This document shows, one piece after another, positions 16,117 through 24,826 of a stretch of DNA of 64,000 nt. Location of the stretch: contig OZ252262.1 of NCBI GenBank assembly GCA_965249965.1, positions 1,488,001 to 1,552,000 of the forward strand, given 5' to 3'. Made by a program: the position numbers and the translations under genes. The stretch comes from HXMU1420-13 sp965249965 (GTDB lineage: Bacteria; Bacteroidota; Rhodothermia; Balneolales; Balneolaceae). The notes under the pieces were generated by a model. That model worked only from the letters and a program-made list of their open reading frames with translations, was not told where the DNA came from and did no database searches. Position 1 is the first letter of the stretch. Each line of letters opens with the position of its first letter.

Positions 16117-17466
16117 TTTATGCAATGCCTGACTCATTGAAACCGTTAAATCATCCTCCAATACCACATTAAGGATGCGCTTATCTCTTGAAAAGGTGAT
16201 CATATCCACATCACTCTCTCCAAAGGCGGCAAACACCTTCTCTTTAATTATTTTGATATTGGAAGGTGAGCACCCTATTAAACTGATCAACCCTTTTTTA
16301 ATGTTAATATCAACGGTTCCAACTTCTATTAATAATTTCGAGAGCTTCTGAATATTGTCAGATTGGGAAAGAGCAATGGTTACCGAAGCCTCAGTTGTAT
16401 TTACTGCATCTACGGGAAGGCGTAACTTTTCCAGAGCACCAAAGACTTTAGTTAGAAATGAATATCCCATCAAAGTTTCATAGGCACTAACAGTTACTAA
16501 GGCTATATCCCGCTTAAAAGAAATTGCCAAAAATTCTTTTTTGATTGAAGTTTCCCGAATAATCTTTGTACCGGGATCCTCGGGTTTAAACATGTTCTTC
16601 ACAAAAACGGGAATATTACGTTCCTGCGCAGGTTTTAACGTGGACGGATGCAGGACTTTTGCCCCGAAATAGGCCATTTCGGTTGCATCAAAATAGGAGA
16701 GTTCAGTGATGGGGCTGGCATCTTCAATAAAGCGAGGGTCCCCCGTATAAACTCCAGAAACATCTGTCCATATTTCAACTGATTCTGCATTTATTGCCCC
16801 ACCAATTAAACTGGCAGTATAATCAGATCCTTCGAACCCGAGTGTTGTAGTGGTTCCATCCGGCGCTTCTCCGTAGAAACCACCAATAATAGGTGTGAAG
16901 CCATTTTCCAGAATGGTTTCCAGTGATCCACTTTTTTGATTAATTAATGACCTATTTGGAGCGGCTGCACCGTACTCATTATTCGTTTTTATCAGTTTTT
17001 TGGCGTCAATATGTTGGGTAAGTTGATCAGTTGCCAAACCACATTGTGCAAACAAGTAAGAGGATATTTGTTCGCCTATTGCAGCAACAGAATCCTGCAT
17101 TGCCGGCGTAAGTAATAATTTTTTATGAGTGTATTGTAACAGTTTTGATAATAAACTGAGTTTTTCAACTAACTTTTTTTCGCAACTTTCAAGAATTAAC
17201 TCATTCTTTGGATGCGGGTTTTCTGCAATAAACTCTTTAATTAAAGAAGAATGTCTGCTCTTAATTTCATCAGCTATTTTCAAAGCACCTTTAAGATCAC
17301 CTTTTTCTGCAAGTTTGGCGGCTTCAATAAGTTGCCGGGTGGTGCGTGCTGTTGCAGAAACAACAACTACCGGATATTCATAGGATTTTATGATATCTAA
17401 TACCTGACGCCAGGTCTGGTGATCGTTCATCGACGTACCACCAAATTTAAGTACACTTATTTTCAT
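16105..17466 (-). CDS. lysC: Aspartate kinase (monofunctional)
   Basis: Phosphorylates L-aspartate, the first step toward lysine/diaminopimelate, threonine and methionine. The 453-residue length fits a monofunctional enzyme. The kinase domain has KFGGTSM (7-13), GFEGSDYTASLIGGA and VEIWTDVSGVYTGDPR. Two ACT domains at the C-terminus (from about residue 310; VTVSAYETLMGYSFLTKVF and ISLIGCSPSNIKIIKEK) are the usual site of allosteric feedback, so lysine inhibition is likely by analogy with LysC. The neighbouring lysA gene supports a role in the diaminopimelate branch. It is transcribed divergently from the class V aminotransferase across a 187-bp gap with no recognisable riboswitch. Confidence 0.93.
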   Translation of the reverse strand: MKISVLKFGGTSMNDHQTWRQVLDIIKSYEYPVVVVSATARTTRQLIEAAKLAEKGDLKGALKIADEIKSRHSSLIKEFIAENPHPKNELILESCEKKLVEKLSLLSKLLQYTHKKLLLTPAMQDSVAAIGEQISSYLFAQCGLATDQLTQHIDAKKLIKTNNEYGAAAPNRSLINQKSGSLETILENGFTPIIGGFYGEAPDGTTTTLGFEGSDYTASLIGGAINAESVEIWTDVSGVYTGDPRFIEDASPITELSYFDATEMAYFGAKVLHPSTLKPAQERNIPVFVKNMFKPEDPGTKIIRETSIKKEFLAISFKRDIALVTVSAYETLMGYSFLTKVFGALEKLRLPVDAVNTTEASVTIALSQSDNIQKLSKLLIEVGTVDINIKKGLISLIGCSPSNIKIIKEKVFAAFGESDVDMITFSRDKRILNVVLEDDLTVSMSQALHKSVF

Positions 17467-17653
17467 GAAAGATGATGAAATTTTTACCTGTAAAATACGG
17501 CTCTATTGGTTGATTTCAGTACAATGATTTTAGAATGTTTCTCAATTTTTTAATAAAGATCATGAATAATCAAACAAATCATACACTACTTAACATTACA
17601 AGTTAGAGATGAGGGTCAATATTAATTACATTAGGGCCTGAAATACATTCAAT

Positions 17654-19198
17654 ATGGAAGAAGCCTATTTTTCAAAATTTCGGGAAAACATTATTGGCGT
17701 TGATCAAACGTTTGAGTCTCCATTTGGAAGACAGAAAATTCTTTATGCAGATTGGATTGCCAGTGGCCGAATGTATGGTCCGATAGAAGAAAGAATTCAA
17801 CGAGAGATTCTGCCATTTGTTGGAAATACCCATACAGAAACAACGGTTACAGGTACTGCTATGACCAAAGCGTACCATAAAGCAAAAGAGTACATCAAAG
17901 AACAAGTAAATGCCGCAGAGGATGATTATTTGATTTTTTGCGGATCTGGCATGACAGGGGCGCTTTCGAAATTTCAACGGATTTTAGGGTTAAAAATTCC
18001 GGATCGAATCTCTGACTATGCTCCGGATTTAGATCGTGATCGTGTTGGTGCGCATAGGCTCCCCACCTGTGAAGATAAAATGCGACCGGTGGTTTTTATC
18101 ACGCACATGGAGCATCATTCAAATCATACTTCCTGGCTGGAGACCATTGTTGATCTTGAAATTATCAATGCAACAAGCGACGGCTTGGTGGATCTGGATC
18201 ATTTTGAGGAATTGCTAAAAGAATATGAAGACCGTACCTATAAAATCGCCTCGGTTACGGCGTGCTCAAATGTAACGGGCATTGAAACACCCTATCATGA
18301 AATTGCCAAAATTATTCACCGGCATAGTGGGGTTTGTTTCGTTGATTTTGCATGTTCTGGACCTTACATCTCTATTGATATGCATCCAAATGAAAAAGGT
18401 GCACATTTAGATGCCATCTTTGTTTCACCCCACAAGTTTTTAGGGGGACCGGGAACTCCGGGAATCGCCATTTTTAATTCCAATTTGTATCATAATAGAG
18501 CTCCGGATGTTCCAGGTGGAGGAACTGTCATTTATACGTCTCCGTGGTATGAACACAAGTACATTTTAAATATTGAAGATCGGGAGGACGGTGGCACGCC
18601 ACCTTTCTTGCAGGGAATTCGTGCAGCGCTGGCATTTAAACTGAAAGAAGAAATTGGAAGTGAAAAGATAATAGCCCGCGAACATAAGCTGGTAAAACGT
18701 TTTATGGAGGGCTTAGAAGGCATTAAAGGTGTAACCATTCTGGCCGGAAAGCATAAAGAGCGATTAGGGGCCATATCATTTTTACTAGATGGAATACATT
18801 TTAATTTAGCTGTACGCATTTTAAATGACCGGTTTGGCATCCAAATGCGAGGCGGATGTGCTTGCGCAGGTACTTATGGCCATTTTTTATTGGATGTAGA
18901 TCAGTCTCGGTCACAAGAACTGGAAAAATTAATCTTAAACGGGGATTTAAGCGTGCGTCCGGGTTGGGTACGGGCGTCTGTTCATCCCACCATGTTAGAT
19001 TCTGAAATCGATTTTATGCTTCATGCCATTGATGAATTAATGAAACATAAGGCAGAGTGGAGTCTGGATTACACGTATAACCCTTCTAAAAACGAATTTG
19101 AATATACGGGACGGAAATTTGAGGTAAAGGAAGAACAGGTAGATCACTGGTTTGGAGAATTAACCCCGATTTCATCAGAATACAGTGAGCGTACATGA
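17654..19198 (+). CDS. Class V PLP-dependent aminotransferase-like enzyme
   Basis: A 514-residue cytosolic PLP enzyme of the class V fold (cysteine desulfurase, kynureninase and isopenicillin N epimerase relatives). The Schiff-base lysine is Lys261 in FVSPHKFLGGPGTPG. Asp231 in VDFACSGPY binds the pyridine nitrogen. CGSGMTGAL (96-104) supplies the phosphate loop. HMEHHSNHTSW (151-161) is characteristic. A GCACAGTYG segment near residue 401 sits where desulfurases carry their active Cys, but sulfur chemistry is not proven. The protein is about 100 residues longer than SufS, and I cannot name its substrate. It lies between lysC and lysA and overlaps the end of lysA by 55 bp. Confidence 0.8.
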   Translation: MEEAYFSKFRENIIGVDQTFESPFGRQKILYADWIASGRMYGPIEERIQREILPFVGNTHTETTVTGTAMTKAYHKAKEYIKEQVNAAEDDYLIFCGSGMTGALSKFQRILGLKIPDRISDYAPDLDRDRVGAHRLPTCEDKMRPVVFITHMEHHSNHTSWLETIVDLEIINATSDGLVDLDHFEELLKEYEDRTYKIASVTACSNVTGIETPYHEIAKIIHRHSGVCFVDFACSGPYISIDMHPNEKGAHLDAIFVSPHKFLGGPGTPGIAIFNSNLYHNRAPDVPGGGTVIYTSPWYEHKYILNIEDREDGGTPPFLQGIRAALAFKLKEEIGSEKIIAREHKLVKRFMEGLEGIKGVTILAGKHKERLGAISFLLDGIHFNLAVRILNDRFGIQMRGGCACAGTYGHFLLDVDQSRSQELEKLILNGDLSVRPGWVRASVHPTMLDSEIDFMLHAIDELMKHKAEWSLDYTYNPSKNEFEYTGRKFEVKEEQVDHWFGELTPISSEYSERT

Positions 19199-20319
19199 GG
19201 GCGTAAATTGTATTCGTTTTGCATTACCTCGCCGTACGCCCCACAACTTCGAATAGCGACCAGATCACCACGCGAAAGTTCCGGTAACAGGATGTCCTTC
19301 CTAAAGGTGTCTGAGCTTTCACAAATAGGACCAACTACATCGTACGTTTCTTCGTTTTTTGTTGATGTTAGGACATCAATATTATGAATGGCTTGATATA
19401 GTGCAGGTCGCATTAATTCGGTCATTCCAGCATCGATAATTGCAAAATTCTTAACTCTGCCGGTTTTTGTGTATAAAACTCTGGAAACCAGGCTACCACA
19501 TTGCCCAACAATCGAACGGCCTAATTCAAAATGTAACGTCTGATGTTCTTTGAGTAAAATATTCTCGGAAAAGGTCTCAAAGAATTTCTGAAAATTTGGA
19601 ACAGAATCGTTATTTGGGCGATCATAATTAATACCAAAACCACCACCCACATTTATTACTCTAAGTGAAAATCCTTTCGATTCAATGTACGTATTCAGTT
19701 CATTTGCTCGGCGGCAAAGTTTCTCAAAGGGTTCGAATTTTATGATTTGTGAACCTATATGAAAATGGATTCCTATCAACTCAACGTTTTTAAGAGCAGG
19801 GATTCTATCCAAGACGGAATCTAGGTCGTCTTCGATGATACCAAACTTGTTTTCACTCAATCCGGTTGTAATATATTTATGAGTGTCTGCATTTACATTT
19901 GGATTGAGACGCAATGCAATTCTTGCCTTTTTGCCTGCTTTGCCAGCCAGCTCATTGATTACTTCAATCTCTTGCGCAGATTCGCAATTAAAACAAAAAA
20001 TATCATGACTTAACGCCAGGTTTATTTCGTCATCATTTTTTCCAACGCCAGCAAAGGCAATTTGATTTGGAAGATATCCGGTATCCAATGCACGTACAAT
20101 CTCTCCGCCACTCACGCAATCGGCGTCAAGGCCATATTCTTTTATTATATGCAGTACTTTTGGTTGATGATTTGCTTTCAAAGCAAAATGCACACGATAT
20201 CCCCGATCTATACCATGTTTTTTTACTTCAGCCAATGTATTGCGGAGTAATTCTACATCGTAATAATAAAAAGGGGTTTTGTGCCTGTTTAAGGCATCAA
20301 CTACCTGAAAAGGGAACAT
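19144..20319 (-). CDS. lysA: Diaminopimelate decarboxylase
   Basis: Decarboxylates meso-diaminopimelate to L-lysine, the final step of the pathway. At 391 residues it is a fold-type III PLP enzyme with an alanine-racemase-like barrel. PLP-binding Lys48 is in FALKAN. GGGFGI in NVGGGFGINYD supplies the phosphate loop. GPICESSDTF carries the catalytic Cys from the neighbouring subunit, and SCGAYGEVMQNEYN is the C-terminal active-site motif. Ornithine/arginine decarboxylases of the same fold are less likely given CESSD. The reverse-strand stop lies 55 bp inside the convergent class V aminotransferase gene. Confidence 0.92.
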   Translation of the reverse strand: MFPFQVVDALNRHKTPFYYYDVELLRNTLAEVKKHGIDRGYRVHFALKANHQPKVLHIIKEYGLDADCVSGGEIVRALDTGYLPNQIAFAGVGKNDDEINLALSHDIFCFNCESAQEIEVINELAGKAGKKARIALRLNPNVNADTHKYITTGLSENKFGIIEDDLDSVLDRIPALKNVELIGIHFHIGSQIIKFEPFEKLCRRANELNTYIESKGFSLRVINVGGGFGINYDRPNNDSVPNFQKFFETFSENILLKEHQTLHFELGRSIVGQCGSLVSRVLYTKTGRVKNFAIIDAGMTELMRPALYQAIHNIDVLTSTKNEETYDVVGPICESSDTFRKDILLPELSRGDLVAIRSCGAYGEVMQNEYNLRPHVRSLYSDEIGVNSPNQ

Positions 20320-20544
20320 GTTTGATAAGAGAATCTAGTCTTCGATTGAAATGAGTGTTGTTAAGATAGGAATTCGTACATCGAAATATGTAGCTACGAT
20401 TGGTAAAAAAATGACTCTGTTGTATTGAATTAGGGATTTATCTAAAAAATAAATCTTATCTGTAATTTTTTGGGAACTAGATTTTCAAAAAAGCTATTAT
20501 TCTCAAAACATCCATGAGGTTAATTAAAACTTAAGTTTAGGTCT

Positions 20545-22626
20545 ATGGCGAAGAAAAAACTATCCAAAAAGCTTACACTTTTCGATGTTTATGCAGTTAG
20601 CACTGGTGCTATGTTTAGCTCGGGTTTCTTCCTTTTGCCCGGTATCGCGGCAATGGAATCTGGTAGTTCTGTGTATTTAGCATATTTGGCGGCAGGTTTT
20701 TTGATTTTACCATCTATGTTAAGTGTGGCAGAGTTAAGTACGGCTATGCCTAAAGCTGGTGGTACATTCTATTTTCTCGACCGTGCACTAGGTCCAATGG
20801 TTGGAACTATTGGTGGACTTGGTTCCTGGGTAGCACTTGTTTTTAAAAGTGCTTTTGCACTGATTGGTCTGGGAGCTTATTTATCGTTTTATGTAAATGT
20901 CCCGATTATTCCACTAGCTTTAGTACTTACTTTTGCATTTGGGTTGCTCAATATTTTTGGTGCAAAAGAAACAGCGGTTCTACAACGTGTTTTAGTTGCT
21001 GCATTGGTTGGAATTATGACCTTTTTTATTATTACAGGGTTAGTTCATGTATACTCATCGCCAGATATAAATGTAGTTGGGGAATACAATTTTCTGAATA
21101 ATGGGATCAATGGTTTTATTTCAACTATTGGTCTTGTTTTTGTTTCATTTGCCGGGTTAACAAAAGTAACAAGTGTTGCCGAAGAGGTGAAAAATCCTGA
21201 CCGGGCAATTCCACTAAGTATGTTTCTCTCCCTGATTACAACTACGGCGGTTTATGTAGTCGGTGTTTATATCATGACAAAGTTGCTTTCGCCAAATGAT
21301 TTCTATTCAAGTCTGACGCCAGTTGCAGATGTTGGCGAACAGTTTTTAGGGTTTTTACCGTTTAATTTGGGTGTTATTTTGGTAGTTGTTGCTGCGATTG
21401 CAGCATTTGCTTCTACTGGTAATGCAGGGATTATGTCTGCATCGAGGTACCCGCTTGCAATGAGCAGGGATGGACTATTGAGCCCAATGTTTCAGAAAAT
21501 TGGTCGATTTGGAACACCACATATTTCTGTTGTTCTAACAACATTATCAATGGCATTGATTCTTCTACTTTTTAATGTAGAAGCAGTTGCCAAATTAGCA
21601 AGTGCATTCCAGTTACTGCTTTTTCTGTTAATTAATCTCTCTGTTATTGTTATGAGAGAGAGTAAAATTGAAGCCTATAAACCAGGATATAAATCACCAT
21701 TTTACCCGTGGGTACAGATTGCAGGAATGATGATTTCTATATGGCTTGTAGCAGAAATGGGGCTTTTGGCCGTGGGTTTTACAGGTACAATTGCGGTTCT
21801 TTGTATTGCATGGTATTTCTATTACGCCCATGGCAAAGTAAAACGTCAGGGAGCTATTTATCACATCCATGCCAGACTTGGGCAACTGAGGTATGAAGCC
21901 TTAGAGCATGAACTGATGACTATCATCAATGAAAAGAATCTAAATACATCGCTAACCTACGAAGAAGTGATCGCTCGATCGATGGTGATTCAAGCATCTG
22001 ATCAACAAACAAATTTTAATCGGCTGGTTTCTAAAGCAGCAATTCAACTCGATAAAAGACTAAATCTTGAGCGTGATTACCTGAAGAACCAACTCCTGGA
22101 CTTAACCAATAACTTCACAAAATTAAAGGAAGGAGTGTTCTTCAAGTACGTGCAGTCTGATGGAATTGCTATTCCAGAAATGATTGCAATTCAATCGAGA
22201 AGTGGAATTGAAATAGAGTTACTCGGGAAAAAAGAAGAGGCGCTTGCTCTTATTTTTCTCGTTACCCCAACAGACAGGCCATTATTGCATATGCGCATAA
22301 TTGGGCATCTGGCTGAGCTTATCGAAGCAGAAGAATTTCTTGGGCGTTGGGAAAAGGCAACTAGTGAAAAGGAAATAAAAAATGTACTTCTCACTGATGA
22401 ACGATTTATTAATGTACGCCTGCAGGAACATACCCCTTCTGAAGCATGGATAAACAAAAAGATTATGGAGCTGACCCTGCCTGGTGAATGTCTGGTTGCC
22501 ATTATAGAGCGCAATGGAGATATCATAATACCAAAGGGTAAAACTCGATTAGAGTCCGGCGATGTGTTATCTGTACTTGGTTATCCAAAAGACATTGAGC
22601 TTTTAAAGCAACAACTAGAACATTAA
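20545..22626 (+). CDS. APC-family permease fused to PTS EIIA-like and TrkA-C domains (copy 1)
   Basis: A 693-residue inner-membrane transporter. Residues 10-430 are an APC-superfamily (LeuT-fold) permease with about 12 helices (STGAMFSSGFFLLPG, then GNAGIMSASRYPLAMSRDGL). Residues 465-625 look like a PTS EIIA type-2 domain: GIAIPEMIAI, FLVTP and HLAELIE..FLGRWEKA. The phospho-His that should follow AIP is Glu545 (codon 22177-22179). Residues 635-690 are a TrkA-C (RCK-C) domain: LPGECLVAIIERNGDIIIPKG. An amino acid or K+ substrate is possible. The 225-bp gap upstream holds an inverted repeat GATTTAT-N7-ATAAATC (20435-20455) that may be an operator. A close paralogue follows. Confidence 0.85.
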   Translation: MAKKKLSKKLTLFDVYAVSTGAMFSSGFFLLPGIAAMESGSSVYLAYLAAGFLILPSMLSVAELSTAMPKAGGTFYFLDRALGPMVGTIGGLGSWVALVFKSAFALIGLGAYLSFYVNVPIIPLALVLTFAFGLLNIFGAKETAVLQRVLVAALVGIMTFFIITGLVHVYSSPDINVVGEYNFLNNGINGFISTIGLVFVSFAGLTKVTSVAEEVKNPDRAIPLSMFLSLITTTAVYVVGVYIMTKLLSPNDFYSSLTPVADVGEQFLGFLPFNLGVILVVVAAIAAFASTGNAGIMSASRYPLAMSRDGLLSPMFQKIGRFGTPHISVVLTTLSMALILLLFNVEAVAKLASAFQLLLFLLINLSVIVMRESKIEAYKPGYKSPFYPWVQIAGMMISIWLVAEMGLLAVGFTGTIAVLCIAWYFYYAHGKVKRQGAIYHIHARLGQLRYEALEHELMTIINEKNLNTSLTYEEVIARSMVIQASDQQTNFNRLVSKAAIQLDKRLNLERDYLKNQLLDLTNNFTKLKEGVFFKYVQSDGIAIPEMIAIQSRSGIEIELLGKKEEALALIFLVTPTDRPLLHMRIIGHLAELIEAEEFLGRWEKATSEKEIKNVLLTDERFINVRLQEHTPSEAWINKKIMELTLPGECLVAIIERNGDIIIPKGKTRLESGDVLSVLGYPKDIELLKQQLEH

Positions 22627-22667
22627 TTCACGAAATATTTTAGCAGTATTTCTTAATAACTAAGTTC

Positions 22668-22695
22668 TTGTATTAAGATTATTACTTGTTATACT
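22668..22695 (+). promoter_or_regulatory. Candidate promoter of the second permease copy
   Basis: TTGTAT (22668-22673), a 16-bp spacer and TATACT (22690-22695) lie in the 111-bp gap between the two permease copies. If real, copy 2 can be expressed separately from copy 1. Pattern reading only. Confidence 0.3.
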
Positions 22696-22737
22696 CTTTG
22701 AAGGACGCAATTAACCAAGAGTAAATCTATTTCTTGA

Positions 22738-24825
22738 ATGAGCCACGATAAATTATCCAAAAAGCTTACAATTTTTGATGTATATGCTGTAAGTACAGGT
22801 GCTATGTTTAGCTCTGGATTCTTTCTATTGCCGGGTATTGCGGCAATGGAAACAGGGAATTCAGTGGCGTTTGCCTACCTTGCGGCAGGATTCTTGATTA
22901 TTCCTTCTATGTTAAGTGTGGCAGAATTATCAACTGCCATGCCTCGCGCGGGTGGAGCGTACTATTTTCTGGATCGTAGTCTTGGCCCTATGGTAGGAAC
23001 CATAGGAGGTTTAGGATCATGGATGGCACTTATTTTTAAAAGTGCTTTTGCACTGATCGGGATGGGTGCATATCTTACCATTTTTGTGGATGTACCAATG
23101 TTACCACTTGCATTGGTTCTTACATTGGCCTTTGGATTGTTAAATATTTTTGGAGCAAAAGAAACTGCCGTGTTACAGCGACTTTTAGTGTCTGCTTTGG
23201 TGTTAATTATGGCCTATTTCTTAATAATGGGGCTTAATTTTATCTACGCGGGGGATAATATTTTGCCACCGTTGCGCGACCAAAACTTCTTTACAAATGG
23301 GGTGAATGGGTTTGTTTCTACAATAGGTCTTGTATTTGTATCGTATGCGGGATTAACAAAAGTGGCAAGCGTAGCAGAAGAAGTTCAAAATCCGGACCGT
23401 TCTATTCCTTTGGGTATGTTTCTTTCTTTGGTAACGGCAAGTGTGGTATATGTTGTTGGTGTTTATATCATGATAAAAGTATTACCGGCAAGCGAATTGT
23501 TTGACAGCTTAACTCCTGTAGCAGATGCAGGTTCTAAAGTGTTGGATTTTATGCCATCGAATTCCGGAGTTTTATTAGTCGTGATTGCTGCCATTGCAGC
23601 ATTTGCCTCAACAGGTAATGCAGGAATATTATCTGCATCAAGATATCCACTGGCAATGAGCCGTGACGGTTTAATGAGTCCGATTTTCCAAACTATTGGA
23701 AGGTTTAAAACTCCTCATGTATCAGTTATAGTTACCACATTAATTATGGCTGCTGTACTGATACTTTTTGATGTTGAAGCAGTTGCAAAATTAGCTTCAG
23801 CGTTTCAACTATTGTTGTTTGGGCTTCTGAATTTGTCGGTAATTGTGATGCGGGAAAGTAAAATTGAAGCCTATAAGCCTGGTTATAAGTCACCCTTGTA
23901 TCCGTGGGTTCAAATCGCCGGAATGTTTATTTCATTTTGGCTGGTTGCCCAAATGGGAATCTTAGCAGTTGGTCTTACTGGAACCGTTATAATACTATGT
24001 ATAGGCTGGTATTTCTATTTTGCACATGGTAAGGTTAAACGTCAGGGAGCTATATACCATATTTACAGCCGACTTGGTCAGTTACGGTATGAGGCGTTGG
24101 AACATGAACTCATGACCATTATCAATGAAAAGAACCTAGACTCATCACTAACCTATGAGGAAGTGATTGCACGCTCGATAATGCTCCACGTTGAAGAAGA
24201 TCATAGTAACTTGGAGCGATTGCTTATGAAAGCCACAATCACCTTAAACGAGCGCTTAAAATTAGATCGTGCGTTTCTAAAAGATCAATTATCTGATTTG
24301 GGAGACAATTTCATAGAAATGAAAGCCGGAGTCTTTTTCAAATATGTACAGTTGGATAATGTGAAAATTCCTGAAATGCTTGCTGTCCATTCAGCAAATG
24401 GTATTAATTTCGAGATAGATAAAGAGGAAAAACGAGCTTTTGCGATAATTTTCCTTGCTACGCCAAAAAATAAGCCGCTGCTACATATGAGAATCATTGG
24501 GCACCTTGCAGAACTAATTGAAGCTGATGGGTTCCTTGAACGCTGGAAAAATGCGAAGATCGAAAAAGCGATGAAACAAGTCCTCTTAACAGACGAGAGA
24601 TTTTTTCATATACGATTGGTCGAGCATACCAAGGCGGAGGACTGGATTGGTAAACAATTAATGGAGCTTAAGTTACCGGGTGAATGTTTAGTAACCATTA
24701 TTGAGCGAGATGGTGATATCATCATTCCGAAAGGGAAAACAAAGTTAGAATCACGTGATATTTTATCGATTCTTGGCTATCCAAAAGATATTGCAGAACT
24801 GAAGTCGCAATTGGAATACGAGTAG
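22738..24825 (+). CDS. APC-family permease fused to PTS EIIA-like and TrkA-C domains (copy 2)
   Basis: A 695-residue paralogue of the preceding gene with the same three parts in the same order. Long stretches are identical to copy 1 (SKKLT.FDVYAVSTGAMFSS; RESKIEAYKPGYKSP; HGKVKRQGAIYH; RLGQLRYEALEHELMTI). Divergence is concentrated in loops and in the EIIA-like part. The same replacement is present: KIPEMLAV has Glu546 (codon 24373-24375) where EIIA-2 domains carry His. The TrkA-C end (LPGECLVTIIERDGDIIIPKGKT) is nearly unchanged. It arose by tandem duplication, and keeping both copies suggests different substrates or signals. The 3' end is one base from the convergent hisS stop. Confidence 0.85.
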   Translation: MSHDKLSKKLTIFDVYAVSTGAMFSSGFFLLPGIAAMETGNSVAFAYLAAGFLIIPSMLSVAELSTAMPRAGGAYYFLDRSLGPMVGTIGGLGSWMALIFKSAFALIGMGAYLTIFVDVPMLPLALVLTLAFGLLNIFGAKETAVLQRLLVSALVLIMAYFLIMGLNFIYAGDNILPPLRDQNFFTNGVNGFVSTIGLVFVSYAGLTKVASVAEEVQNPDRSIPLGMFLSLVTASVVYVVGVYIMIKVLPASELFDSLTPVADAGSKVLDFMPSNSGVLLVVIAAIAAFASTGNAGILSASRYPLAMSRDGLMSPIFQTIGRFKTPHVSVIVTTLIMAAVLILFDVEAVAKLASAFQLLLFGLLNLSVIVMRESKIEAYKPGYKSPLYPWVQIAGMFISFWLVAQMGILAVGLTGTVIILCIGWYFYFAHGKVKRQGAIYHIYSRLGQLRYEALEHELMTIINEKNLDSSLTYEEVIARSIMLHVEEDHSNLERLLMKATITLNERLKLDRAFLKDQLSDLGDNFIEMKAGVFFKYVQLDNVKIPEMLAVHSANGINFEIDKEEKRAFAIIFLATPKNKPLLHMRIIGHLAELIEADGFLERWKNAKIEKAMKQVLLTDERFFHIRLVEHTKAEDWIGKQLMELKLPGECLVTIIERDGDIIIPKGKTKLESRDILSILGYPKDIAELKSQLEYE

Positions 24826-24826
24826 C

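Noticed and set aside
17467..17653. Lysine riboswitch before lysC
   Set aside because: The 187-bp AT-rich gap shows none of the conserved lysine-riboswitch helices; it probably only holds divergent promoters.
22627..22660. Terminator after the first permease copy
   Set aside because: GAAATA-N9-TATTTC can pair, but six A-T-rich pairs without a T run are too weak.
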